Positions 19,226 to 29,320 of a stretch of DNA of 64,000 bases are shown piece after piece. The notes beneath the pieces were generated by a model that saw only the letters and a program-made list of their open reading frames with translations, did not search any database and had not been told where the DNA came from. This DNA comes from Sergeia podlipaevii. Lineage: Eukaryota; Euglenozoa; Kinetoplastea; Trypanosomatida; Trypanosomatidae. Each line of letters starts with the position of its first letter. Positions within the stretch are counted from its first letter, which is position 1. The stretch covers positions 1 through 64,000 of the forward strand of contig JASANZ010002242.1 of assembly GCA_030849805.1 (NCBI GenBank), given 5' to 3'. Made by a program: the position numbers and the translations under genes.

Positions 19226-22200
19226 ATGTTTCCCCAGGCGCGACGGGGGACTACGCAGCTGCTACGACTTTATGGCGTTGTACCCCGCTTGTGGGCGAAG
19301 AGTGGCCCTTTCTTTTCTAGCCTCATGAACACAGCCATTCTAGTATTCCTATACATGGTTGGTATTTTAATGCTTCTTCAATCATGGTATTTGTTTTTCA
19401 TTAAAATAAGTGGCGTGCCACCGACACAAGGACAGCAGCGACAACGGCAGCAGCTCTTTTCATTCTCTGCGTTTGCTCTAGTGGCAGGGTCTATTGCTAC
19501 TGCCAGCTTGGCGCACATTCTCCTGCTATCACTTGTGCTTGTGAGCATACCAAACTCCACGCCGGAGCTTGTGAGGGGCTTGAGTGTACGCGGGGCTCGT
19601 TGGATGTGGGCCATGTCACTTGCTGTCCTATGTGAAGTAAAGGATCTTGCGACGCGACGGAGAAGATGGGGCTTTGTGCAGCATTTTCGCAAAGGTGGCT
19701 TGACTGGTGAGCTGGGGCTTAACGCAGGCAGCTCTTCTGCCTCTCAGGCTCTCCAACGTATTATGCCTGCTAGTCGAAAGCATTTTTGTGGTCTTTCTCC
19801 GTATGCGCGCGAGAAGGCACGGCACTGTTGGCGTTGCTGCCTTGGCGCTAAGCAGTCTTTTCAGTGGTGGAGGCGGTGGTACATTCTTATTCTCCTCTTC
19901 CCCTTCGCCGCTATACTCGTCATGTACGTTGTTGTGTCCGCCTCGATCCCGAGGAAGTATCAACATACTCAAGATATTGTTATGGCTATGACGCGTGGTA
20001 TATTTGATCTCATTCTACTCACTCTTGTCGCTGCCACTTTGCTTGTACAGCGCACAAACATGCTATTTGCTTCAGCGTGCAAATGCTTGTGTAGCAGTAC
20101 TAGTAGCAGTCTGTCTGCAACATCGGCTGCCGTCGCAGCGGTATCAACATCAGCAGCAGCGGCTTCGTCTCTTGTTGATTCCGATAGCGAGGTCCCTAGT
20201 GGTCAGATTGACGTTGCTATTGTCAGCAGCAGCATCATCATCAGTGACTGTGATAACGCTAACGGTGAGGTGCAAGAGAAGTGGGCGGAGAAGACTCTGC
20301 TGCTGTCTGCTGAGACTGAATTGCAGAACCGACGCAGCGCCACACTTTCACCACTTGGAGGAGTACTTGCTTTCTCGGATATTGAGGAGAGGCAGCAGCC
20401 GCGTCGCCCACTTCTTCCTGGTCTCCTCTTGCTTCTTTTTGTGCTCCTGCTAGGGCTTTTTGCGTTTTTTGACACTCTTGTTGCCGCTCTCACATTCGAC
20501 ACGGTTGCTGAAATGCGGGCTACTGTTCTAGGCGATTTGCCAGGGCGCAGTATGGACTTCTGCGAGATCGAGGGCGGCACACTTGATACCTCAGCGCTAA
20601 GGAGGGCGTGGGTGTTGCCCCGCGTGATGCCACGACGCATGTTCAACTTTTTCACAGGCAGTGAGCAGTGCGTAGAGTCCTATTCCCCTCACGTGGCCTT
20701 CGTGGACGAGGAGACCATGGACATGCTGATTGTGTCTCCAAAGTGTCCCACGGGTCTTCTCACGTCTGGAGGGCAATTCACAAGCACTGGGCTCGTTACT
20801 AGTGCTGCTGCTACTGCTGCATTGACCTTGAAGTATAACGGGGTTCAGCCACGGATTTACGTAGAGTATACCTTGCATAACGAGCTCAGTAGTGACACCT
20901 CGTTAAAGTCTCCAGCTGTTCCTATTGGGAACCGTGCATACCACGAGCGGCTCCACTCTCTTTACGGAGGCAAGTCGCCTCCTGCTGGCTTGCACGTTCA
21001 TCGTGATCCTGTCTCGAAAGAAATCGTAGCGGTTGAGGTGGACCCAGCCTCCATCCGCCGAGTAACACGGAGGCCACAGACTGAGCGTGAGCGGCAGCTG
21101 CGCGCGCGGTGGCCGGCGAATGATGAAGTGCTGGAAATACCTCTAGGGTCGTCCGCTACCGTCACCGTTCGTTGCGAAGCCATTGAGCACGAGGAGTACT
21201 TCGTGTACCCACTCCGCAACCCGTCATCAGCTTTACTAGAGAGTGGAGCTGGAGTTCTCAAGGAGTCCGCAGGGTCAACTATGAAAGCAGAAGCGGCGGT
21301 GACAACAGCAACAGCACCCCCGGCAAATGTAGTGATGCTGATGTTGGACTCTGTAAGTCGACAAGAAGTCCTGCGCTCTCTACCGAAGTTTTCAGCATGG
21401 ATGCGTCGCTTACAGCACGAGATGAGCGCTTCAGCCCTGCCCACTGCAGCGGCGTCACTGCTGCCGCAGCGCAGACACCTAGTCCTTGAAGGTCGTGGCC
21501 ACACCACCATGGGGCATAGCACAGGGGGTAATTGGGTGCCATCGCTCTCAGCCTGCATTGCTCTTCAAGAAAAGGATTACGGCACTCCATGTGCGTATCA
21601 CCACTACACGCAGACGCTTCTGTTTACCCAAGTGAAGCAACGCTATGGGGATGCCATGGAAACCTCGCTTACTGCAGGTGTGTGCGAGGACGCACTGAGC
21701 GTACACTTCGGGGGCAAGGACGTCAACTCTGACGGGTTCGGTGGACCTGTGAAGGGAATTCTTGATCGGTATCTGTATGGCCCGATGTGCCATGTGGACT
21801 ACCCTTCCATCTCCAGTAATTTCCGTGGCGCGTACAGTGCTGTGAAGCGGTGCATTGGGGGTATGCACGTACACGAGCACATTCTCAACTACACTACAGC
21901 ACTCTTGCACACACAGCTTGAGGAACGGCGGCGCGGAGGCCGCTATTTTTTCGATGTTGCATACTTTATGGAAGGCCATGAGGGCACTCACGCTGTACTG
22001 CATCTTGTGGATGACGCACTCACCGCCTTCTTGGAGAACCTGCGCGACAACCTTCTTTTCTTTGATGATCCTCAAAACGTTCTTATTGTGCATTCAGATC
22101 ACGGAAGTCATATTGGCCCATACTATCTTTCTAGCGAGGCCGGAAAGGTAGAGCGTGCGCTGCCTCTTATGCTTTTTGTGATTCACCCCAATGCTCTTGA

Positions 22201-22501
22201 CGTGGTAGACGCGCGTAAAGGAGGAAGGCCCGTTGGTACTGCTGTGAACATCTTTATGAATCGGACCATGGGCTTTACAACCCCAGTAGACCTCTATTTA
22301 ACTCTTGCTGACCTTCTTGGAGTAACCATCACCGCGTACTCAAATGCCTTTATGCGAGCAAAGTGGACTCCCGTATCCATGTTTGACAGTCTGGACAAAA
22401 AGCACAACAATGCCTTACGAATGAAGGGAAGACGGGCAATCATGCAATTGACAAGCAACTATTCCGACCAGGCGGCTCAGTTTTGCCATTTTCCCATGTA
22501 G
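19226..22501 (+). CDS. Polytopic membrane protein with DUF229-like alkaline-phosphatase-superfamily domain, copy 1
   Basis: A 1,091-residue protein. About five hydrophobic segments lie in the first 420 residues (about 35-60, 78-108, 217-240, 255-275 and 396-420), with a Ser/Ala-rich loop at 290-350. The C-terminal domain begins near 700 with NVVMLMLDSVSRQ. Asp708 and a nearby Ser fit the first metal ligand and nucleophile region, and HSDHG (956-960) is a typical second metal site. The block FFDVAYFMEGHEGTH also fits DUF229/sulfatase-like proteins. A conserved juxtamembrane module (MFNFFTGSEQC, about 472-482; VRCEAIEHEEYF) is shared with the next gene. Membrane helices before an alkaline-phosphatase fold recall phosphoethanolamine and phosphoglycerol transferases. 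A phospho-group transferase or hydrolase acting on the glycan made by its neighbours is my inference. The start is the first in-frame ATG after the predicted acceptor. Confidence 0.85.
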   Translation: MFPQARRGTTQLLRLYGVVPRLWAKSGPFFSSLMNTAILVFLYMVGILMLLQSWYLFFIKISGVPPTQGQQRQRQQLFSFSAFALVAGSIATASLAHILLLSLVLVSIPNSTPELVRGLSVRGARWMWAMSLAVLCEVKDLATRRRRWGFVQHFRKGGLTGELGLNAGSSSASQALQRIMPASRKHFCGLSPYAREKARHCWRCCLGAKQSFQWWRRWYILILLFPFAAILVMYVVVSASIPRKYQHTQDIVMAMTRGIFDLILLTLVAATLLVQRTNMLFASACKCLCSSTSSSLSATSAAVAAVSTSAAAASSLVDSDSEVPSGQIDVAIVSSSIIISDCDNANGEVQEKWAEKTLLLSAETELQNRRSATLSPLGGVLAFSDIEERQQPRRPLLPGLLLLLFVLLLGLFAFFDTLVAALTFDTVAEMRATVLGDLPGRSMDFCEIEGGTLDTSALRRAWVLPRVMPRRMFNFFTGSEQCVESYSPHVAFVDEETMDMLIVSPKCPTGLLTSGGQFTSTGLVTSAAATAALTLKYNGVQPRIYVEYTLHNELSSDTSLKSPAVPIGNRAYHERLHSLYGGKSPPAGLHVHRDPVSKEIVAVEVDPASIRRVTRRPQTERERQLRARWPANDEVLEIPLGSSATVTVRCEAIEHEEYFVYPLRNPSSALLESGAGVLKESAGSTMKAEAAVTTATAPPANVVMLMLDSVSRQEVLRSLPKFSAWMRRLQHEMSASALPTAAASLLPQRRHLVLEGRGHTTMGHSTGGNWVPSLSACIALQEKDYGTPCAYHHYTQTLLFTQVKQRYGDAMETSLTAGVCEDALSVHFGGKDVNSDGFGGPVKGILDRYLYGPMCHVDYPSISSNFRGAYSAVKRCIGGMHVHEHILNYTTALLHTQLEERRRGGRYFFDVAYFMEGHEGTHAVLHLVDDALTAFLENLRDNLLFFDDPQNVLIVHSDHGSHIGPYYLSSEAGKVERALPLMLFVIHPNALDVVDARKGGRPVGTAVNIFMNRTMGFTTPVDLYLTLADLLGVTITAYSNAFMRAKWTPVSMFDSLDKKHNNALRMKGRRAIMQLTSNYSDQAAQFCHFPM

Positions 22502-22935
22502 GTGGTGACCTACATTGGTCGTTTTTTTTTACTTTTTATATGAGTGGTGTTCTTTTCTCCACTTTTTGTGTGAAAAGAGCGCTCCACATGTACGGGGGAA
22601 TGTATTGCATGGAGGGACATACAACTTTTTTTTTGTTTTGCTGCTCTGTTATTACAAAATATCGAAGATCACAGTTGCATATTTAAAATACGAAAATAAA
22701 AAAGAGCAGTACACGCAATACGCACATTGGCGAGCAAGTCTTTGTTTTACTCCTTGGATTTATTTTCTCCCCATTTCTCCTCTTTACTTTTGTCGTCTTC
22801 ACTAGTGCAATACACTTCTGCCTACCATATATATATAGAATAATAATTTTAGAAAAAGAAGACTCGCTAGGCCAAATAGCGGACTGAGAGAGAGAAAAAA
22901 AGATCACACAAACACACGAAGAACAAAGCGAAACA
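22502..22935. other. Intergenic spacer
   Basis: No gene seen. A strong T/C tract at 22744-22800 precedes AG 22804-22805, the likely acceptor, leaving a 5' UTR of about 130 nt. Confidence 0.55.
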
Positions 22936-25800
22936 ATGCGGCGAAGCAGAGGACCTTGGAGCCTCAATTTTCGATTTAGGACTGTTGTGCGCACCGCTGC
23001 CACTATATTGACTGCTCTTCTTGCAATTTTATGCATATTTCTTTCCTGGCATCATCTTTTAAGGAAGACGCACATGAACAGAGGGTATACAAAGACTGCT
23101 CTCCTGTTACAGGAGCTGTACTCTGTCCTTTTCTTTTCACTAGGCCACAGTTTTTTTCTGACGCTGGTGGTGCGTCGTGAACCGCCTCGAAAACTGATTG
23201 ACTTCACTTGCTTTGTGATAAGGAAAGTGATTCCTGGCAAGCTCTTTGCGTCAGACTTCTCAAATACATCCGAAGAGGATCTTGAAGATGCACAGAGTAA
23301 AAGCGTGCTGCACAGGAATGTGAGACAGACGTCATCCTCCAAGTACGTCGCTGGTCTCTGGTATTCAGCTGCTGGTGAGCGCGCAATGAGTGGTCTATCG
23401 CACAATACCTCACAGCAGATGCCGCATCGAAGCGGCAGACTTGGCTTTGCTACCGTGATGGCCGCATCGTTTTTTGTTGTAGTGTGTGCGCACTTTATCG
23501 TGCATTGCTCTGTACCAGCTAAACATAGGCAGTCGCAGGAAATTGTGCTTGGCCTCGTGCGCTTTGGCATCGACCTGTTCGCTTTTCTATTTTATATTGT
23601 TTCTGGCGCTAGTGCCGCGGATGGCACGTGTACATTCGCAGCAGCAACAGCAGCAGGAGCATCAGGTGATAATGGTGGGCGTCGAGGTCTGCTGCCACCA
23701 GCTGTTGCGGATGCTACTGCGTTGCCACCGCACTCTCTTAGGACTCGCCGACGCTGGCGACTGGTTCGCATTGCACTCGTGCTGCTGCTTTTCTTTGTTC
23801 TCACGATGAAGGTTATGAGTTTCTTCGCTAGCGTTGACACCATTGAACACCTTCAACTTGGTATTTTAGGTTCGTTGAACCCATGCGATGCAGTCCCAGG
23901 CCAAATGCTTGACCCACGGCTGCGAAAATCATGGGTGTGGCCGGCATACACACATCGGCGCTTCTTTAACTTCTTTACGGGTAGCGAGCTTTGCGACACT
24001 CCTTCTCGTGTTCGTATTGGCTACATTGATGTTGCTGCCAACATGCTTGTGGTCTCTGCTGTTTGTCAGGATGGCACGAAGCCTCGAGTGCTGCTAGAGA
24101 CACCAGACAACAATGAAATGCACGGTGGCGCTGACTTTGACCTCCCTGATGTCATTTCTGGCAATGCGCAGTACAAGGAAGATCTGGAGGCTCGGTACGG
24201 CACCGAGGCCAAGGCACGCAGTGAGGGCGTAGTAACGCACAGAGATGCCAAAACTGGCCTCATTACTGAGGTTGACATTGATCCTGCCACACTCAAGGTG
24301 GTGAAGCGAGAGCCAAAGAGCTCTGAAGAAGCACACGCCCGTCTACGATGGCGCAGCACCGAAGATGGGACGCATAATGTGTTTGAAGTGCCATTGGGGA
24401 GGTCTGCGGCGTACATGGTCAGGTGCGAGGCGATGCAGCATGAGGACTTTTTCTTGCATCCAGTGACGCTTTCTCTCTTTCCTGGGGGCTCCCTCCCCGT
24501 GGAGGAGGGGCGCCCGGGCACAGCGGGAAAGTGTACCATGGAGAACAACGATGTCAGCACCAATAGCCCTACTGCTAGTGCTGATGCTGAGGCCAAAGCC
24601 ACTATTGAGCCTGCAGGGAATGTTCTTGTGCTGTTGTTTGACGCTATTAGTAGAGAGGAGATCGTACGCACGCTGCCTCGTTTCACCCAGTGGATGCGTG
24701 AGTTCAAGAAGAATGGCGCGACGCGCTCTGGGCATTTGGTAGTGGAGCCTGTAGCTCAGACAACGCTGGGCTTGAGTACAGCTGGCAATCTGTGCCCTGC
24801 GTTCTCAGGCACAACGGCCAGGGCTCAAGGCATAAAGGTGGACGTGAACCCCGTCGAGGATTTTATGAACCACACAATTTTTGTGAAGGGAAAGGCACAG
24901 CATGGTCACACCCTCAATACCGCCCTTACCGTTGGTTACTGTGATGACATGCTGCAGATGGTATTTGGCAATAAGAAGCCTAACAGCGGCTCAGGAGGTC
25001 CAGCGCCTGGTGTGGACTATTATATGTATCAACCTTTGTGTCACCTTGAGTTTTCTGGACTATTTGGCAACTTTAAAGGTCCATACAGCATCACCAAGAG
25101 ATGTATTGATGGCCGCAACGTGTTTGACTACCTGTTTGACTACACAGTGGCACTACTGAGGAGACAGTTGATTGAGAGGACACAGGCGCTTGAGCAGGCG
25201 TCGCTGCCAAAGCGTGAATCGCGCACTCGTAAGGAAGGCGCCGCATGCGGCGGCTCTAGCAAGTTTTTTTTTGACGTCACCTACTTTATTGATGGCCATG
25301 AGGGAACACAAGGAGTCATCACTCTCATAGATCAGGCACTTGTTGATTTTATGAAAGTGTTGGCTGATAAGCTGCGTTTCTTTGACGACCCGCTTAACAC
25401 CTTTATCTTCTCAGCGGATCATGGCAACCACATGGGCCACTACTATGAGTACACGCGTGCAGGGCAGCTGGAGCGCACCTTGCCCGCCATGGTCTACGTT
25501 ATCCATCCAGAGGTCCTCGCTCGTGTAGATCGAAGCAAAAATCGTCAGGAAGGTAAAGCGCTGAAGAACTTCATGGCCCGCACCACGCAGGTGACCACGC
25601 CGCTAGATCTCTATCTCACCTATGGGGATATCCTAGGGGTTCCTCTGACTGTGTACGCTGGCTATGCCACTACAGCTGTGAAGCCGGCGTCATTATTTGA
25701 CGAGCGTGAGAGGCAGATTACGAGTTGCAAAGATTTTGCCATGCCCCATGAAGATTATGTGTGTGTACTAGACTTCTGCGTGTCGAAGCTGAAAATGTAA
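22936..25800 (+). CDS. Polytopic membrane protein with DUF229-like alkaline-phosphatase-superfamily domain, copy 2
   Basis: A 954-residue paralogue of the preceding gene with the same layout. Hydrophobic segments lie at about 19-38, 58-80, 170-190, 205-224 and 275-297. Then come a luminal module with FNFFTGSELC and VRCEAMQHEDFF, and the catalytic-type domain. The latter starts at NVLVLLFDAISRE (Asp569, Ser572) and carries SADHG at 826-830 plus FFFDVTYFIDGHEGTQ. The equivalent of the first paralogue's DSVSR is DAISR, so the Asp and last Ser are kept. It is shorter in the loop regions and lacks most of the Ala/Ser-rich insert. Sharing of the juxtamembrane and catalytic blocks shows an old tandem duplication, in parallel with the duplicated Stealth genes just upstream. 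Confidence 0.85.
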   Translation: MRRSRGPWSLNFRFRTVVRTAATILTALLAILCIFLSWHHLLRKTHMNRGYTKTALLLQELYSVLFFSLGHSFFLTLVVRREPPRKLIDFTCFVIRKVIPGKLFASDFSNTSEEDLEDAQSKSVLHRNVRQTSSSKYVAGLWYSAAGERAMSGLSHNTSQQMPHRSGRLGFATVMAASFFVVVCAHFIVHCSVPAKHRQSQEIVLGLVRFGIDLFAFLFYIVSGASAADGTCTFAAATAAGASGDNGGRRGLLPPAVADATALPPHSLRTRRRWRLVRIALVLLLFFVLTMKVMSFFASVDTIEHLQLGILGSLNPCDAVPGQMLDPRLRKSWVWPAYTHRRFFNFFTGSELCDTPSRVRIGYIDVAANMLVVSAVCQDGTKPRVLLETPDNNEMHGGADFDLPDVISGNAQYKEDLEARYGTEAKARSEGVVTHRDAKTGLITEVDIDPATLKVVKREPKSSEEAHARLRWRSTEDGTHNVFEVPLGRSAAYMVRCEAMQHEDFFLHPVTLSLFPGGSLPVEEGRPGTAGKCTMENNDVSTNSPTASADAEAKATIEPAGNVLVLLFDAISREEIVRTLPRFTQWMREFKKNGATRSGHLVVEPVAQTTLGLSTAGNLCPAFSGTTARAQGIKVDVNPVEDFMNHTIFVKGKAQHGHTLNTALTVGYCDDMLQMVFGNKKPNSGSGGPAPGVDYYMYQPLCHLEFSGLFGNFKGPYSITKRCIDGRNVFDYLFDYTVALLRRQLIERTQALEQASLPKRESRTRKEGAACGGSSKFFFDVTYFIDGHEGTQGVITLIDQALVDFMKVLADKLRFFDDPLNTFIFSADHGNHMGHYYEYTRAGQLERTLPAMVYVIHPEVLARVDRSKNRQEGKALKNFMARTTQVTTPLDLYLTYGDILGVPLTVYAGYATTAVKPASLFDERERQITSCKDFAMPHEDYVCVLDFCVSKLKM

Positions 25801-26087
25801 TATCTATCATTATAAGCAGCACAGTAAGAAAGGGCATGCATGCATGCATACATATGGACAGATAGGTGTATCCACTACTCGGCCTTTTTCTTAATCTTTT
25901 CTTTTCGTGGGGGTGCGATAGTGGTACTGTGCTTCGGCGTGGTTGTACTAAGAGGAGAGGAGAGAGAAAGGAATGTAAGAATCCTACTGATACATTGAGG
26001 AAAGGAGTGCATGATAGGGCAGCTGGCCATAAAAGCGAGTGTTTCTTTTAAAGCTTTTGCGATCAGAAGCGAATGTTACATGATGTT

Positions 26088-26118
<31 letters not shown>

Positions 26119-26927
26119 GTACTATTCTCTTCTTTTCTTTTTAACTTATTCTTGCTTAACATGCGAAGACTACGTGAAAATTGGAGTCATTATAGAAAAT
26201 TATCCTGACTGAAGCATGTGCACAAACAGCACTTTGAGAGAGGGAGAGAGAGGAAGCCACAAATACAAAGCATTACGGACAAAGCCTAACATTGCCTTCA
26301 TATGCATATGTGCTGTGAATACTTTGGGAGAAAATAAATAAATGAGAAAGAGTAGATGTTGCTATACTGGGTCTGCGCTTATCTTTTTTTTTTTGTATGG
26401 TGCTCACGAGGTGACGAGAGAGAGCATTGCTCTGTTTGAGAGATCTTATCAGCGGCGTGTATGGCACTAGGGCTTATATCAAACAGTTCCCTCTTATTGA
26501 GGTTCCTTGTACTTGCCTATTGGTCCTGGACTTCCCCTCTCTATCTCTACAAACATTTGTGATAGAAGTTTACTATGACTTTTTTAAAACTTCATTCCAC
26601 ACATTCCTGGGTCTCCTCGACAATGACCGTTGGGTTCTACAGGGGAAGAGAGGGTTGAGGAGGGGGGGGGGGGGAAGTTCTTTGCACTTCGTAAGATTAC
26701 GTCTTATTATACTAAAACTGCCTCAAAAAGATAGATAAAAGATAAAAGAAATTTGACTGTATGCTTAAGGCATGGGTGCTTTACATGCCAACACCGAATA
26801 TACTTCTCTTCTCTCGTCTTTTCCCCTCTGTTCCGTATTCAAAATAATAAAAATAGTTATAATAATAACTTTAGGCGGGCAAGTTGGGTGCTATCGCAAC
26901 TACTTCCATACGTACGCATTGTCAGAA
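25801..26927. other. Intergenic spacer
   Basis: No gene seen. It has a TA/TG microsatellite near 26088-26120 and a run of 13 G at 26662-26674. The tract 26810-26838 followed by AG 26855-26856 (or 26873-26874) is the likely acceptor for the GH47 gene. It lies downstream of the first in-frame ATG at 26772, so that ATG should not be in the mature mRNA. Confidence 0.6.
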
Positions 26928-28715
26928 ATGAGGATCAGCCTTTTCTTTCTGCTAGTGATAGTATTTTTTTTGTTTTATGGTGGTGTCACTGGCACGCTCA
27001 CAGGAATAGCAGACGAAGTCAAATGTTTTTCTGGACCTGGACGTACCACTCTTGAGGACCGCAAACCCCATCCCACTCAAGTTGAGATGCTTCCGTTTGT
27101 AGATGATATGCTGGAGCACGCACTGCACGGCTACACCACATTTGCGTTTCCACACGACCATCTCTCTCCCCTTACAGGCTCATTCAAGGATAATATGGGC
27201 GGGTACGGGGTGACCTTGGTGGACTCTCTCGACACACTTGCACTAACACGACGTTTTACACAGTTCCGAAGGTGGGCTCGCTGGGTGGAGGAGAATATGA
27301 GTTTTGACAGAGATGTGATGGTATCCAGCTTCGAGACCAATATTCGCAGTGTTGGAGGACTCTTGTCAGCTCACTTTATGTACGAGGAGGGCATTGTGCC
27401 CATTATGCGTGCTGAGCATGACTATCATGGAGGGCTCTTGCGTCTGGCCATCGATCTTGCGGATAGGCTATTACCGGCGTTTGACACCCCTACCGGAATT
27501 CCTTACGGCTCTGTTAACTTGCGCCACGGCGTACCGAAGGGAGAGATCGATGTCAGCGCAAACGCGTGTGGCGGTACATTCTTGCTGGAGTTTGTTACGC
27601 TTAGTCGTATCACAGGCGATGCCAAGTATGAAATAGCGGCTCGCCGCGCTGCGTGTGCGCTGTTTGATCTTCGACACGCACGCACGTCACTTATGGGCAA
27701 CCATATTAACATCAGCTCCGGTAAGTGGACGCTAGAAGTGGCGTCTGTGGGAACGGCAATTGACAGCACGATTGAATACGCACTCAAGTCGCATATCATG
27801 ACTGGTGAGTTACCGTTCTGGCGTCAGTTTGAGGTATACAGGCGATCTAGCAGAAAGTATCTTAAGCGCAATGGCTTTTATGTTGAAGCACTGATGAATA
27901 ATCCATATTTTTTGGTGGGCTCGACGCACAATTCTCTCGCCTCTTTTTATCCAGGTCTCCTTGAGCTTGCGGGGCACCACAGCGAAGCGGAGGAGCTGAT
28001 ATATCACGCACACACGATATTCAAAGCACTCGGTGCTATTCCTGAGGAGTACTCTATTAAAAACTTTGCTCCCCACACAGAGCACACGCAGTATCCCTTG
28101 CGGCCAGAGCACATCGAGTCCATCTACTTCTTGTACCGTACCACTCGGGATCCTGCGTTTCTAGAGATGGGAAAGGAGGTGGCACTCGCACTGCACTTGC
28201 GCACTCGCACACCGTTTGGTTTTGCCTCTCTGAAGGACGCTGGGCTTCCTCATGGACGCCACAGTATGGAGGACTGGATGGAGAGCTTCGCCATCTCAGA
28301 AACGCTCAAGTACCTGTACTTGCTCTTTGATGAAGAAAACTCGCTTCACCGCACGTGCAAGGATAGCGGGAGTCATGTGGGGTGGGTGTTTACAACGGAG
28401 GCACATCCGCTTCCAAACACAGCGGAGTGGTGGCCTCCATCTGCTCTTCATGTTAATGCAGCTGGGAAGAAGGGAAGTGGATCAGGTCCAAAGGATGAAA
28501 GGCGTATGGATAGGAGTGCGAAGGCATTGCATGCAGCGAGGCTGCGACACGTGCGGGAGCTGGGTGAGCAGGCGATGCTGGGTGCAGTGCATAGTGGGGA
28601 CATGATGGGGAGGCAGAAGGTAGAGGAGGAGGGAGGTTGCGTCATGTGCTCCTACTACTGCCTGAACCATGCTGCGCTTATTGTTGATAGACTCAGCTCG
28701 CGAATTCTGCATTAA
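26928..28715 (+). CDS. EDEM: EDEM-like GH47 alpha-mannosidase
   Basis: A 595-residue protein with a signal peptide or anchor (residues 1-19) and a full GH47 domain of the EDEM type. Landmarks are TLVDSLDTLAL (96-106), SSFETNIRSVGGLLSAHF (133-150, acidic Glu136), SVGTAIDSTIEYALK (273-287, acidic Asp279), YPLRPEHIESIYFLYR (389-404, acidic Glu394 and Glu397), and FTTEAHPLP (488-496) with the calcium-binding Thr. EDEM proteins trim mannose from misfolded ER glycoproteins to mark them for degradation. Here it directly follows four phosphoglycan-type genes, so it might instead trim their products. The frame is open to ATG 26772, but the predicted acceptor at 26855-26874 and the signal peptide both favour Met at 26928. 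Confidence 0.92.
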   Translation: MRISLFFLLVIVFFLFYGGVTGTLTGIADEVKCFSGPGRTTLEDRKPHPTQVEMLPFVDDMLEHALHGYTTFAFPHDHLSPLTGSFKDNMGGYGVTLVDSLDTLALTRRFTQFRRWARWVEENMSFDRDVMVSSFETNIRSVGGLLSAHFMYEEGIVPIMRAEHDYHGGLLRLAIDLADRLLPAFDTPTGIPYGSVNLRHGVPKGEIDVSANACGGTFLLEFVTLSRITGDAKYEIAARRAACALFDLRHARTSLMGNHINISSGKWTLEVASVGTAIDSTIEYALKSHIMTGELPFWRQFEVYRRSSRKYLKRNGFYVEALMNNPYFLVGSTHNSLASFYPGLLELAGHHSEAEELIYHAHTIFKALGAIPEEYSIKNFAPHTEHTQYPLRPEHIESIYFLYRTTRDPAFLEMGKEVALALHLRTRTPFGFASLKDAGLPHGRHSMEDWMESFAISETLKYLYLLFDEENSLHRTCKDSGSHVGWVFTTEAHPLPNTAEWWPPSALHVNAAGKKGSGSGPKDERRMDRSAKALHAARLRHVRELGEQAMLGAVHSGDMMGRQKVEEEGGCVMCSYYCLNHAALIVDRLSSRILH

Positions 28716-29320
28716 GTGCTGAGAGAGAGAGAAAGAGAGAGACTGAATGGCATGTGTACCGTGGTTTCTTGGTGTTCGCGGCTTTTTTCTTGTTTTGCTT
28801 TTCCCTTCACTTTCTCTTTTCAGAGCCTTAAAAAAAAAAGAGATTTGAGAGAGGTAAGTACTTTGAAATTCTTAGTGGTGTGTTTATTTGTTGTTTTTTT
28901 TGTTTCACAAACATGCTCTTGCTTTTTGAGCGATTATTTTTTTACTTGTAAATGTGTAGCTAATATATTAAGACATGAAATTACATTAATTTCGCTCCTT
29001 GAAAACAGCATCAACAGCAAAAGCAGCAGCCAGAGATAAAGCATTGCATTTATATTGATTGCTCTTGAGTGCACAGCCTTTTTTTTTCTCCTTCTTCTTG
29101 ATTCTGCTTTGCGCGCATACACATTTACATACATATGCGTATTCTCTTTTTACCCCTCTTAACTCTTTAATTTTTACGGTCACAAAGAAGGTTCTTTTTT
29201 TTAAATTCTTTTGTAGCATTAAAAAGAAGGAAATAGCTTGCACGAAGAATATATAGTCACCGGCAGGTGTTTTTTTTGTAATTAGTAGTGTATTTTATTA
29301 TTTTTTTTTGTACCTGTAGA
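28716..29320. other. Intergenic spacer
   Basis: No gene seen. GA-rich run at 28719-28743 and several T-tracts. The T-run 29301-29309 is followed by its first AG at 29318-29319, just one base before the ATG of the next gene. Confidence 0.55.

Noticed and set aside
26772..26927. Longer N-terminus for the EDEM gene
   Set aside because: A splice acceptor lies inside it and it would place the signal peptide 52 residues into the protein.
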